Origin: Maricaulis sp963976135
GTDB taxonomy: Bacteria > Pseudomonadota > Alphaproteobacteria > Caulobacterales > Maricaulaceae
Direction of reading: 5' to 3'
Assembly: GCF_963976135.1 (NCBI RefSeq)
Contig: NZ_CAXBKN010000124.1
Coordinates: 1 to 5,981, forward strand
DNA: 5,981 nucleotides
Below the pieces are notes generated by a model, which saw only the letters and a list, made by a program, of their open reading frames with translations, searched no databases and was not told the DNA's origin. The first letter of the stretch is position 1. The number at the start of each line of letters is the position of its first letter. This document shows positions 1 through 5,981 of this stretch, in pieces. The position numbers and the translations under genes were made by a program.

Positions 1-1
1 T

Positions 2-119
2 GAGGGACGTGTACCTCTGGTACGCGTCCCTTGGGAAAACTGCCTTCTGGCGGAGCGCCTTTCGATGACCGGAAAAAGAGAGTCCGCCCCGGGACGCGTA
101 CCAGAGGTACACGTCCCTC
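2..119. repeat. Paired inverted palindromes (REP/BIME-like or MITE-like element)
   Basis: Positions 2-30 and 91-119 are perfect inverted copies of each other over 29 bp, separated by 60 bp. Each copy is also an imperfect palindrome: 4-15 (GGGACGTGTACC) pairs with 19-30 (GGTACGCGTCCC) around a TCT loop, with one non-Watson-Crick position (10/24). The second copy, 91-117, repeats this exactly in the opposite orientation. The 60-bp spacer contains GGCGGA (49-54) and TCCGCC (83-88), which can pair as a nested stem. No ORF with coding character lies inside. Two inverted palindromic units around a short spacer is the layout of BIMEs built from REP sequences, but a small non-autonomous transposable element with 29-bp terminal repeats would look the same. 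The window begins at the left edge, so target-site duplication cannot be judged. The structure is certain; the class is inference. Confidence 0.8.
91..117 (-). terminator. Stem-loop directly after hutU, possible 3'-end hairpin
   Basis: In the hutU transcript this sequence folds into a 12-bp stem (GGGACGTGTACC with GGTACGCGTCCC) closed by a UCU loop, with one G-U pair. The surrounding 29-bp repeat arm begins 3 nt past the hutU TAG stop. It is not a textbook intrinsic terminator: the nearest U-rich run (CTCTCTTTTT, 82-73 on the minus strand) starts 8 nt after the stem, not right at its base. It could end transcription weakly, or protect the 3' end of the mRNA as REP hairpins do. The role is inferred from position and structure only. 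Confidence 0.4.
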
Positions 120-122
120 GCC

Positions 123-1793
123 CTACCCCACGCTCGGTAGATCCAGCCCCTGCACGGCTGCGCATTCCTTCGCGATCTCATACCCCGCATCGGCATGGCG
201 CATCACGCCGGTGCCCGGATCATTCCACAACACGCGTCCCACGCGCACCCCGGCTTCATCTGTGCCATCCGCCAGGACGACCTGGCCGGAATGGATCGAA
301 TAACCCATGCCGACACCGCCGCCATGATGCAGCGAGACCCAGGTGGCGCCGGACGCCGTGTTGAGCATGGCGTTGAGGATCGGCCAGTCGGCGACGGCGT
401 CGGAGCCGTCCTGCATGGCTTCGGTTTCGCGATTGGGACTGGCCACTGAACCGCTGTCGAGATGATCGCGGCCGATCACCACGGGCGCACTCAGCTCACC
501 GCTACGCACCATCTCGTTGAAGGCGAGGCCAAGGCGGTGGCGTTCGCCCAGCCCGACCCAGCAAATACGCGCCGGCAGGCCCTGGAACTGGATGCGCTCG
601 CGCGCCATGTCGAGCCAGCGGTGAAGATGCGGATTGTCGGGGATGAGTTCCTTCACCTTGGCATCGGTCTTGTAGATATCCTCGGGATCCCCGGACAGCG
701 CGACCCAGCGGAACGGCCCGACGCCGCGGCAGAAGAGCGGGCGGATATAGGCCGGGACGAAGCCGGGGAAATCGAACGCCTTTGCTACGCCCTCGTCGAA
801 GGCCATCTGGCGGATATTATTGCCGTAATCGACGGTGGGAATGCCCGCCTTGTGGAAGGCCAGCATCGCCTCGACCTGGATCGCCATGGATTTCTTGGCG
901 GCTTTCGAGACGGCGTCCGGATCGGAAATCCGCATGGATTCCCACTTGTCGAGGCTCCAGCCGAGCGGGAGATATCCATTGACCGGATCGTGGGCCGAGG
1001 TCTGGTCGGTGACGATATCGGGACGCACGCCGCGTTTGACGAGTTCCGGGAAAATCTCCGCCGCATTGCCGAGCAGGCCGACCGAGACGGCCTCGCCCCT
1101 GGCGCAGGCGTCGTTGATCATTTCGAGCGCCTGGTCGAGGTCGCCGGCCTGTTTGTCGAGATAGCCGGTCTTCAGCCGCATCTCGATCCGGCTCGGCTGG
1201 CATTCGACCGCCAGCATCGAGGCCCCGGCCATGGTGGCCGCGAGCGGCTGGGCACCACCCATGCCGCCAAGCCCGCCGGTGAGGATCCATTTGCCGGTCA
1301 GATCGCCGCCATAATGCTGGCGCCCGGCCTCGACAAAGGTCTCGTATGTGCCCTGCACGATGCCCTGGCTGCCGATATAGATCCAGGACCCGGCCGTCAT
1401 CTGGCCGTACATCATCAGGCCCTTTTTATCGAGCTCGCGGAAATGCTCCCAGGTTGCCCAGTGCGGCACCAGATTGGAATTGGCGATCAGCACGCGCGGC
1501 GCGTTGGCATGCGTCTGGAAGACGCCGACCGGCTTGCCCGACTGGACCAGCAGGGTCTCATCGTCCTTCAGGCGCTTCAGGGTGGAGACGATGCGGTCAA
1601 AGCTCTCCCAGTCGCGTGCGGCGCGGCCGATCCCGCCATAGACGACGAGTTCTTCCGGCTTTTCCGCGACTTCAGGATCGAGATTATTCATCAGCATGCG
1701 CAAAGGCGCTTCTGTGGCCCAGCTCAGCGCGTCGAGTTCTGTGCCGCGCTTGGCACGGATTACACGCGCATTGTCGAGCCGGGTCGAGGTCAT
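123..1793 (-). CDS. hutU: Urocanate hydratase (urocanase), HutU
   Basis: Cytoplasmic NAD+-dependent enzyme that hydrates urocanate to 4-imidazolone-5-propionate, the second step of histidine breakdown (EC 4.2.1.49). The 556 aa match the family's usual length of about 555-560. Visible family signatures are YGGIGRAARDW (52-62), the glycine-rich nucleotide-binding segment GGLGGMGGAQP (173-183), DQTSAHDP (263-270), RPLFCRGVGPFRW (351-363), ARICWVGLGER (408-418) and HHGGGVGMGYSIHSG (489-503). Cys411 lies in ARICWVGLGER and corresponds to the active-site cysteine known in Pseudomonas urocanase. The ATG at 1793-1791 is preceded by AGGAG (1805-1801) with 7 nt spacing. It overlaps the hutG TGA by 4 nt (ATGA), indicating translational coupling. 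It is the last gene of the visible operon, and a hairpin follows its TAG stop. No truncation or missing residue is apparent. Confidence 0.98.
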   Translation of the reverse strand: MTSTRLDNARVIRAKRGTELDALSWATEAPLRMLMNNLDPEVAEKPEELVVYGGIGRAARDWESFDRIVSTLKRLKDDETLLVQSGKPVGVFQTHANAPRVLIANSNLVPHWATWEHFRELDKKGLMMYGQMTAGSWIYIGSQGIVQGTYETFVEAGRQHYGGDLTGKWILTGGLGGMGGAQPLAATMAGASMLAVECQPSRIEMRLKTGYLDKQAGDLDQALEMINDACARGEAVSVGLLGNAAEIFPELVKRGVRPDIVTDQTSAHDPVNGYLPLGWSLDKWESMRISDPDAVSKAAKKSMAIQVEAMLAFHKAGIPTVDYGNNIRQMAFDEGVAKAFDFPGFVPAYIRPLFCRGVGPFRWVALSGDPEDIYKTDAKVKELIPDNPHLHRWLDMARERIQFQGLPARICWVGLGERHRLGLAFNEMVRSGELSAPVVIGRDHLDSGSVASPNRETEAMQDGSDAVADWPILNAMLNTASGATWVSLHHGGGVGMGYSIHSGQVVLADGTDEAGVRVGRVLWNDPGTGVMRHADAGYEIAKECAAVQGLDLPSVG

Positions 1794-2599
1794 CTCACTT
1801 CTCCTGAATACATGATTTGTGCAGCCCGCAGGGCCGCCGCCATGGTGTCCTTCAAGGCCACACGCAGCACGGCCGCCCTGGTCTCGTCAAAGGCCCGGCT
1901 CGCGAGGTCCATATAGGCCGATTGCGCCAATTCCATCTGCACCGCGTGGACATTCTGGTTCGGGCGGCCATAGGCGCGGGTGATGAAGCCGCCGCGGAAA
2001 CGGCCATTGACGATCGAGGCATATTCCTCGTGATCCATCATCGCCTTCAGCGCCGCGCGCTCGATGGTCGGATCGCAACTCTCGCCGCCCACCGTGCCGA
2101 GATTGAGATCGGGCAGCACGCCCTCGAACAGGCGCGGCACTTCATCGGTGATGGAGTGGGCATCCCACAACAGGGCGAAGCCATGCTCCATCCGGGTCTC
2201 GACCAGGAGCTCGGTCAGCGCCTTGTGATAAGGGTCGTGAAAATCCGTGCGCCGCGCTTCCAGCTCGTCCTCATCGGGTTCCTGCCCCTCGCGATAAACC
2301 GGCGAGCCATCAAACAGGGTCAGCGGCACAAGATCGGTCGTCGGCTGGCCGGGATAGAGCGAGGTATTGTTCGGAGCCCGATTGAGATCAACGACATAGC
2401 GCGAATAGTTCGCGCGGATTGTTGCGGCGCCCAGCTCTTCGAGAAAATCATAGAGTTGCGGGATATGCCAATCGGTATCCGGCAAGCTGGCGGCGGCAGG
2501 CGTCAGCCGTTCGGCCAGCCCCGCACTCAGGGCGAGCCCGGAATGCGGCATTGAAACCACCAGCGGGCTGGTGCCGGCTGCAAGCGTATACACGTCCAT
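1790..2599 (-). CDS. hutG: N-formylglutamate deformylase (N-formylglutamate amidohydrolase), HutG
   Basis: Hydrolyses N-formyl-L-glutamate to glutamate and formate (EC 3.5.1.68), the last step of the five-step histidine pathway. The 269 aa are normal for the N-formylglutamate amidohydrolase family. Motifs in order are SMPHSG (16-21), DTDWH (41-45), RANYSRYVVDLNR (62-74), LWDAHSI (144-150), NGRFRGGFITRAYGRP (198-213) and HAVQMELAQSAYM (218-230). The His, Asp and Glu residues in these segments are the likely metal-binding and catalytic groups. This family differs from the arginase-like formimidoylglutamase that is also called HutG in some organisms; the sequence here shows no arginase-type metal motifs. 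The ATG at 2599-2597 shares one base with the hutH TAA stop (TAATG) and has GGAG (2610-2607) 7 nt upstream. The assignment is reinforced by hutF, which makes its substrate, being divergently transcribed from this operon. Confidence 0.96.
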   Translation of the reverse strand: MDVYTLAAGTSPLVVSMPHSGLALSAGLAERLTPAAASLPDTDWHIPQLYDFLEELGAATIRANYSRYVVDLNRAPNNTSLYPGQPTTDLVPLTLFDGSPVYREGQEPDEDELEARRTDFHDPYHKALTELLVETRMEHGFALLWDAHSITDEVPRLFEGVLPDLNLGTVGGESCDPTIERAALKAMMDHEEYASIVNGRFRGGFITRAYGRPNQNVHAVQMELAQSAYMDLASRAFDETRAAVLRVALKDTMAAALRAAQIMYSGEVR

Positions 2600-4128
2600 T
2601 AAACCACTCCGGGCAGATCGCCGGCTGCTGTGACCAGATCGCCATTGGCGACCAAGTCGCGCGCCGCGGCGATATCTGTCGCAAAATAGCGATCATCGCC
2701 ATAGGGAGCGACATGCCGGCGCAAGATGGCCTTGGCCGCCTCAAGCGGGTCGGAGGAAATGTCGGGCGCATGAAAATCCGTACCCTGGGCGGCGCAGAGG
2801 AGTTCGATCCCGACCACGGCATGAAGGTTTTCCGCCATTTTCAGCGACCGCACCGCGCCATGCGTGGCCATCGAGACATGGTCTTCCTGGTTGGCGCTGG
2901 TCGGGATGGAATCGACGCTGGCGGGGTAGGCTTTCTGCTTGTTCTCGGAGACCAGGGCAGCAGCCGTCACATGCGCGATCATGAAGCCGGAATTGATGCC
3001 CGGATTGGGCGTCAGGAAAGCGGGCAGACCGCTGACGGCCGGATCGGTCAGCAAGGCGATGCGGCGCTCGCAGATCGAGCCGATTTCGCAGGCCGCCATC
3101 GCCAGCTGGTCGGCGGCAAAGGCAACCGGTTCGGCATGGAAATTACCGCCGGAGATTGCTTCGCCGGTATCGGTGAAGATCAGCGGATTATCGGTGACGG
3201 CATTGGCCTCGATCTCCAGCGTGCGGCCGGCCTGACGCAACAGATCGAGCACGGCGCCCATCACCTGCGGCTGGCAACGCAGGCAGTACGGGTCCTGGAT
3301 CTTCTCGCACACGGCATGGCTGGCGAGGATTTCACTGCCCGTCGCCAGCCCGCGCAAAGCGGCGGCGACATCGATCTGGCCCTGATGGCCGCGCAATTCG
3401 TGGATCCGCGGATCAAACGGCGCAATCGAGCCCTTGGCCGCGTCCAGGCTCATCGCACCGGAAACCAGCGCGCCCTTGAAGCCGGCCTCGATGCCGAACA
3501 GGGCGGCGAGCGCCAGCGCGGTCGAGGTCTGGGTGCCGTTGAGCAGGGCCAGCCCTTCCTTGGGCCCCAGCTTGACCGGCTCGAGCCCGGCGCGCTTGAG
3601 CGCTTCCGCCGCCGGCAACCGCTCGCCACGCCAGAAGGCCTCGCCATGGCCGATCAGCGCCGCGCTCATATGCGCCAGCGGTGCCAGATCGCCCGAGGCC
3701 CCGACAGAGCCCTGCGCCGGGATCACCGGCAAAACGTCGTGGGTGAGCAGATCTTCCAGCGCCTTCAGCGTCGACCAGCGCAGGCCGGAGGCGCCGCGTC
3801 CGAGGCTGGCAATCTTCAGCGCCAGGATCAGGCGCACGACATCCGCCGGCAGTGCTTCGCCAATTCCGGCGGCGTGCGAGAGCACGAGGCGTTCCTGCAG
3901 GATGGCCAGCTCGTCATCGGCGATCCGGGTCTGGGCCAGCTTGCCGAAACCGGTATTGAGACCATAGACGGCGCGGCCCGAAGCGATCAGCTCCTCGACC
4001 GTCTTCGCGGCGGCATCAACGCCGGCCTGCGCTGCCGGATCAATGGTGACGGCAGCGCCGCGATAAATCGCCTGCCAGTCAGCGAGCGCCATCTGGCCCG
4101 GTCTGATTGAAATCGCACTCAAAGCCAT
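2599..4128 (-). CDS. hutH: Histidine ammonia-lyase (histidase), HutH
   Basis: Deaminates L-histidine to trans-urocanate and ammonia, the committed first step (EC 4.3.1.3). It is a member of the MIO-dependent aromatic amino acid lyase family. With the ATG at 4128 the protein has 509 aa, typical of bacterial histidases. GSVGASGDLAPLAH (140-153) carries Ala144-Ser145-Gly146, the triad that cyclises to the MIO cofactor. YGLNTGFGKL (55-64) holds the conserved active-site tyrosine (Tyr55). QDPYCLRCQPQVMG (278-291), EANAVTDNPL (307-316) and GGNFHAEPVA (327-336) are further family blocks. The frame is open upstream to an ATG at 4173, but this would add 15 non-conserved residues (MDRVAAAAWPHPRGR). The 4128 start puts ISIRPGQ at the usual place near the N-terminus and overlaps the hutI end by 10 nt. 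The purine-rich GGGGGAGA before it is unusually close to the ATG, so the start is likely but not proven. Confidence 0.97.
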   Translation of the reverse strand: MALSAISIRPGQMALADWQAIYRGAAVTIDPAAQAGVDAAAKTVEELIASGRAVYGLNTGFGKLAQTRIADDELAILQERLVLSHAAGIGEALPADVVRLILALKIASLGRGASGLRWSTLKALEDLLTHDVLPVIPAQGSVGASGDLAPLAHMSAALIGHGEAFWRGERLPAAEALKRAGLEPVKLGPKEGLALLNGTQTSTALALAALFGIEAGFKGALVSGAMSLDAAKGSIAPFDPRIHELRGHQGQIDVAAALRGLATGSEILASHAVCEKIQDPYCLRCQPQVMGAVLDLLRQAGRTLEIEANAVTDNPLIFTDTGEAISGGNFHAEPVAFAADQLAMAACEIGSICERRIALLTDPAVSGLPAFLTPNPGINSGFMIAHVTAAALVSENKQKAYPASVDSIPTSANQEDHVSMATHGAVRSLKMAENLHAVVGIELLCAAQGTDFHAPDISSDPLEAAKAILRRHVAPYGDDRYFATDIAAARDLVANGDLVTAAGDLPGVV

Positions 4129-5327
4129 TCTCCCCCGAGGATGCGGCCATGCAGCGGCCGCAACCCGATCCATTGAATTATCTCTGCCGGACGCTCGACA
4201 TCCCAGATCGCCAGATCAGCGCGCTTGCCCTGTTCGAGCGTTCCGATCTCCTTCGCCAGTCCCAGGGCGCGCGCGCCCTCGCGGGTGACTCCCGCCAAAG
4301 CTTCCTCGACGGTCAGTCCAAACAGGTTGCAGGCCATATTGGCCGCCGTCAGAAGCGAGACCATCGGCGATGTCCCCGGATTGGCATCGGTTGCCACCGC
4401 CATCGCAACGCCCGCCTCGCGCAGGGCCGTAACGGGCGGTTTCTGCGTTTCGCCGATGCCGTAGAAGGCGCCGGGCAGGATCACGGCGACGGTGCCGGCC
4501 TTCGCCATGGCGGCAATGCCCTCATCATTGGTGAATTCGAGATGGTCCGCGGACAGCCCGTCGAATTCAGCGACGAGCTTGGCACCGCCGGTATCGGAGA
4601 GCTGATCAGCATGCAGTTTCACAGGCAGGCCGGCCGCCTTGGCGGCGATGAAGAGACGGCGGATTTCTTCCGGCGAGAAGGCGATATTCTCGCAATAGGC
4701 ATCAACCGCATCGGCCAGCCCCTCGCGCGCGGCCTCGCGGATCAGCGGGATGCAGACCTCGTCGATATAGGCCCCGGACCGGCCTTCATATTCAACCGGG
4801 ATGGAATGCGCCGCCAGCAGCGTCGTTGAGACCCGCAGACCCGAAACCAGGCCCAGCGAGCGCGCCGCCTTGAGCATGGCCAGCTCGCTGTCAAAGGTCA
4901 GGCCATAGCCGGACTTGATCTCGATCGTGCCGACCCCCTCGGCGGAGAGTGCATCGAGCCGCGACAGTGCGCCGCCCGCGAGCTCGGCCGCGCCGGCCTT
5001 GCGCGTCGCCGCGACGGTCTTGCGGATGCCGCCGCCGGAGCGGGAAATGTCTGTATAACTCTCACCGGCCAGGCGGCGCTCGAACTCGTCAGAACGATCA
5101 CCGGCAAACACCAGATGCGTATGGCAATCGACCAGGGCGGGCGTTACCCAGCGGTTTTCGAGGCTTTCCGTCTCCAGCGCCGTTTCCGGCACTTCCGACA
5201 TCGGCCCGATCCAGGCGATACGGCCATCGCGAATCCCGATCGCCGCATCGAGCAAGGCACCGTAGGCCACCTCGCCCGGCACCATGGTCGCGAGCCTGGC
5301 ATGGGTCAGTAATCGGTCGAAACGCAT
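4119..5327 (-). CDS. hutI: Imidazolonepropionase, HutI
   Basis: Cytoplasmic metal-dependent amidohydrolase that opens the ring of 4-imidazolone-5-propionate to N-formimino-L-glutamate (EC 3.5.2.7), the third step. The 402 aa are normal for the family. VDCHTHLVFAGDRSDEF (66-82) contains the metal-binding HxH pair His69/His71. EIKSGYGL (136-143), KLHADQ (237-242, His239), SADHLEFT (259-266, His262) and VATDANPGTSP (311-321, Asp314) supply the remaining amidohydrolase-superfamily metal and substrate positions. The frame is open upstream to a TTG at 5342. The ATG at 5327 is preferred because GAAGGG (5340-5335) lies 7 nt before it and the protein then begins MRFDRLL, as expected for the family. 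It is the first gene of the minus-strand operon and faces hutF across the regulatory region. Its last codons overlap the hutH start. Confidence 0.97.
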   Translation of the reverse strand: MRFDRLLTHARLATMVPGEVAYGALLDAAIGIRDGRIAWIGPMSEVPETALETESLENRWVTPALVDCHTHLVFAGDRSDEFERRLAGESYTDISRSGGGIRKTVAATRKAGAAELAGGALSRLDALSAEGVGTIEIKSGYGLTFDSELAMLKAARSLGLVSGLRVSTTLLAAHSIPVEYEGRSGAYIDEVCIPLIREAAREGLADAVDAYCENIAFSPEEIRRLFIAAKAAGLPVKLHADQLSDTGGAKLVAEFDGLSADHLEFTNDEGIAAMAKAGTVAVILPGAFYGIGETQKPPVTALREAGVAMAVATDANPGTSPMVSLLTAANMACNLFGLTVEEALAGVTREGARALGLAKEIGTLEQGKRADLAIWDVERPAEIIQWIGLRPLHGRILGGEWL

Positions 5328-5406
5328 TGAACGGCCCTTCAATTCGACGTAATTGTCTATACAATTAATTCGCGTGTCCGAGTCTGTCCAGCCGGGAGGC
5401 CTGCCA
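5328..5406. promoter_or_regulatory. Divergent hutI/hutF promoter region
   Basis: These 79 bp separate the start codons of two divergent genes of one pathway, so both promoters should lie here. The centre is A+T-rich against a G+C-rich background. The palindrome core contains -10-like hexamers on both strands: TATACA on plus (5358-5363) and TATAGA on minus (5361-5356). I could not find convincing -35 hexamers at 16-18 bp from either, so transcription starts are not assigned. Ribosome-binding sites occupy both edges: GAAGGG for hutI (5340-5335, minus) and GGGAGG for hutF (5394-5399, plus), each 7 nt from its start codon. Confidence 0.65.
5350..5367. promoter_or_regulatory. Palindromic operator, likely HutC (GntR-family) site
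   Basis: TAATTGTCTATACAATTA is an 18-bp inverted repeat with 16 of 18 positions symmetric; only the pair 5357/5360 breaks it. Its centre, GT-C-TA-T-AC, agrees with the GTnTAnAC core described for the HutC subfamily of GntR regulators. HutC is the known repressor of hut operons and is released by urocanate. The site lies midway between hutI and hutF and overlaps -10-like hexamers on both strands, so one bound dimer could repress both directions. No hutC gene is in the window, so the regulator's identity is inferred. Confidence 0.7.
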
Positions 5407-5981
5407 ATGTCCGAATTTCATTTTGCCGAGATTCTCCTGCCCGGCGGCTGGGCCCGCAATGTCGAGATCACGGTCGATGCGAATGGCAAGATCGCCAGTA
5501 TCAGCCCCGAGACACCGCTTGGCCCCGAGGCCATCCACCTGGGCGTCGCGGTCCCCGGCATGGCCAATGTCCACTCCCACGCTTTCCAGCGCGGCATGGC
5601 CGGACTGTCCGAACGACGTGGGCCGGGCGAGGACAGTTTCTGGTCCTGGCGCCAGATCATGTATGCCTTCAATGACAATCTCACGCCTGACCATGTCGAG
5701 GCGATGGCGGCGCTGGTCTATTGCGAGATGCTCGAGACCGGCTTCACCTCGGTCGGTGAGTTCCACTATCTCCACCATGACGAACACGGCCAGGCCTATA
5801 CTGATATCGGCGAGATGGCCGGCCGGATCTGCGCTGCTGCCGGGACGACCGGTATCGCGCTCACCCTGCTGCCCGTGCTATACCGCCATTCCAATTTCGG
5901 CGAGATGCCGCCCAGCCCGGGCCAGCGCCGTTTCATCAATACGCTGGAGCATTTCGACGACATCCTCGCCTCGGCCCGGCG
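5407..5981 (+). CDS. hutF: Formimidoylglutamate deiminase, HutF (partial, 3' end outside window)
   Basis: Deiminates N-formimino-L-glutamate to N-formyl-L-glutamate and ammonia (EC 3.5.3.13), supplying the HutG substrate. It belongs to the amidohydrolase superfamily. Only 191 residues of an expected 450 or so are present; the frame is open to the last base and has no stop. The start MSEFHFAEILLPGGWARNV has the short beta-domain typical of HutF. It is followed by VPGMANVHSHAFQRGMAG (49-66), with His56 and His58 as the metal-binding HxH pair. EDSFWSWRQIMY (75-86) and TSVGEFHYLHH (114-124) are also characteristic of HutF. The later metal-binding histidine and aspartate lie beyond the window. GGGAGG (5394-5399) is 7 nt upstream of the ATG. 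The gene is divergent from hutI and shares its control region. HutF is preferred over a generic guanine-deaminase-like protein because of these motifs and the hut context. Confidence 0.95.
   Translation, partial: MSEFHFAEILLPGGWARNVEITVDANGKIASISPETPLGPEAIHLGVAVPGMANVHSHAFQRGMAGLSERRGPGEDSFWSWRQIMYAFNDNLTPDHVEAMAALVYCEMLETGFTSVGEFHYLHHDEHGQAYTDIGEMAGRICAAAGTTGIALTLLPVLYRHSNFGEMPPSPGQRRFINTLEHFDDILASAR

Noticed and set aside
2..119. CRISPR array or attachment site reading of the 29-bp repeats
   Set aside because: There are only two units, in inverted and not direct orientation, with one 60-bp spacer. There is no tRNA or integrase nearby, so neither a CRISPR array nor an att site is supported.
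31..364. Two short plus-strand open frames (31-303 and 65-364) across the repeat and the hutU 3' end
   Set aside because: They run through the inverted repeat and antisense to the urocanase C-terminus, are Arg/Pro-rich, and have no coding support.
462..1916. Plus-strand open frame of 484 codons opposite hutU
   Set aside because: It lies antisense to a clear, full-length urocanase, has low-complexity His/Arg/Ala/Gly-rich composition, and shows no recognisable motif. Long antisense frames are expected opposite G+C-rich genes.
2419..4110. Plus-strand open frame of 563 codons opposite hutH and the start of hutG
   Set aside because: It spans a gene with all the histidase motifs. Its translation is Arg/Gly/Gln-rich with no domain I recognise, so it is a composition artefact.
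4107..4829. Plus-strand open frame of 240 codons opposite hutI
   Set aside because: It is the antisense shadow of hutI, with no recognised motifs and no supporting context.
5325..5342. Upstream TTG start for hutI at 5342
   Set aside because: The ATG at 5327 has GAAGGG at 7 nt spacing, and the resulting MRFDRLL start fits the family. The extra MKGRS would use the ribosome-binding site as coding sequence.
5365..5787. Minus-strand open frame of 140 codons opposite hutF
   Set aside because: The plus-strand frame from 5407 is an unmistakable HutF N-terminus with a ribosome-binding site, so the opposite frame is a shadow.

Overview
The window holds a histidine-utilisation (hut) locus from a G+C-rich bacterium. 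The protein sequences look alphaproteobacterial, possibly a Caulobacter/Maricaulis/Hyphomonas-type organism. That placement rests on protein character and base composition only and has not been tested by a search. It looks like core catabolic DNA: coding density is very high, all gene products are full length where the window allows, and I see no transposase, integrase, tRNA, rRNA or CRISPR array.

Layout. Positions 1-122 are non-coding and are dominated by two inverted copies of a 29-bp sequence that is itself an imperfect palindrome. Four genes follow on the minus strand, read from right to left: hutI (imidazolonepropionase, 5327-4119), hutH (histidine ammonia-lyase, 4128-2599), hutG (N-formylglutamate deformylase, 2599-1790) and hutU (urocanase, 1793-123). 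Each gene overlaps the next by 10, 1 and 4 nt, so they should form one translationally coupled operon. A 79-bp divergent intergenic region (5328-5406) separates hutI from hutF (formimidoylglutamate deiminase), which reads on the plus strand from 5407 and is cut by the window end. An 18-bp palindrome in that region (5350-5367) fits the site type bound by HutC-family GntR repressors.

Together the five enzymes give a complete route from histidine to glutamate. HutH makes urocanate, HutU makes imidazolone propionate, and HutI makes N-formimino-glutamate. HutF deiminates this to N-formylglutamate, and HutG releases glutamate and formate. This is the five-step deiminase/deformylase variant, not the four-step formimidoylglutamase variant. 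No histidine transporter, hutC or hutD gene is visible; any would have to lie outside.

I found no new multi-gene system. The least ordinary feature is the paired-palindrome element at 2-119, which begins 3 nt after the hutU stop codon and looks like a REP/BIME-like or small non-autonomous repeat element that may also act at the operon's 3' end.
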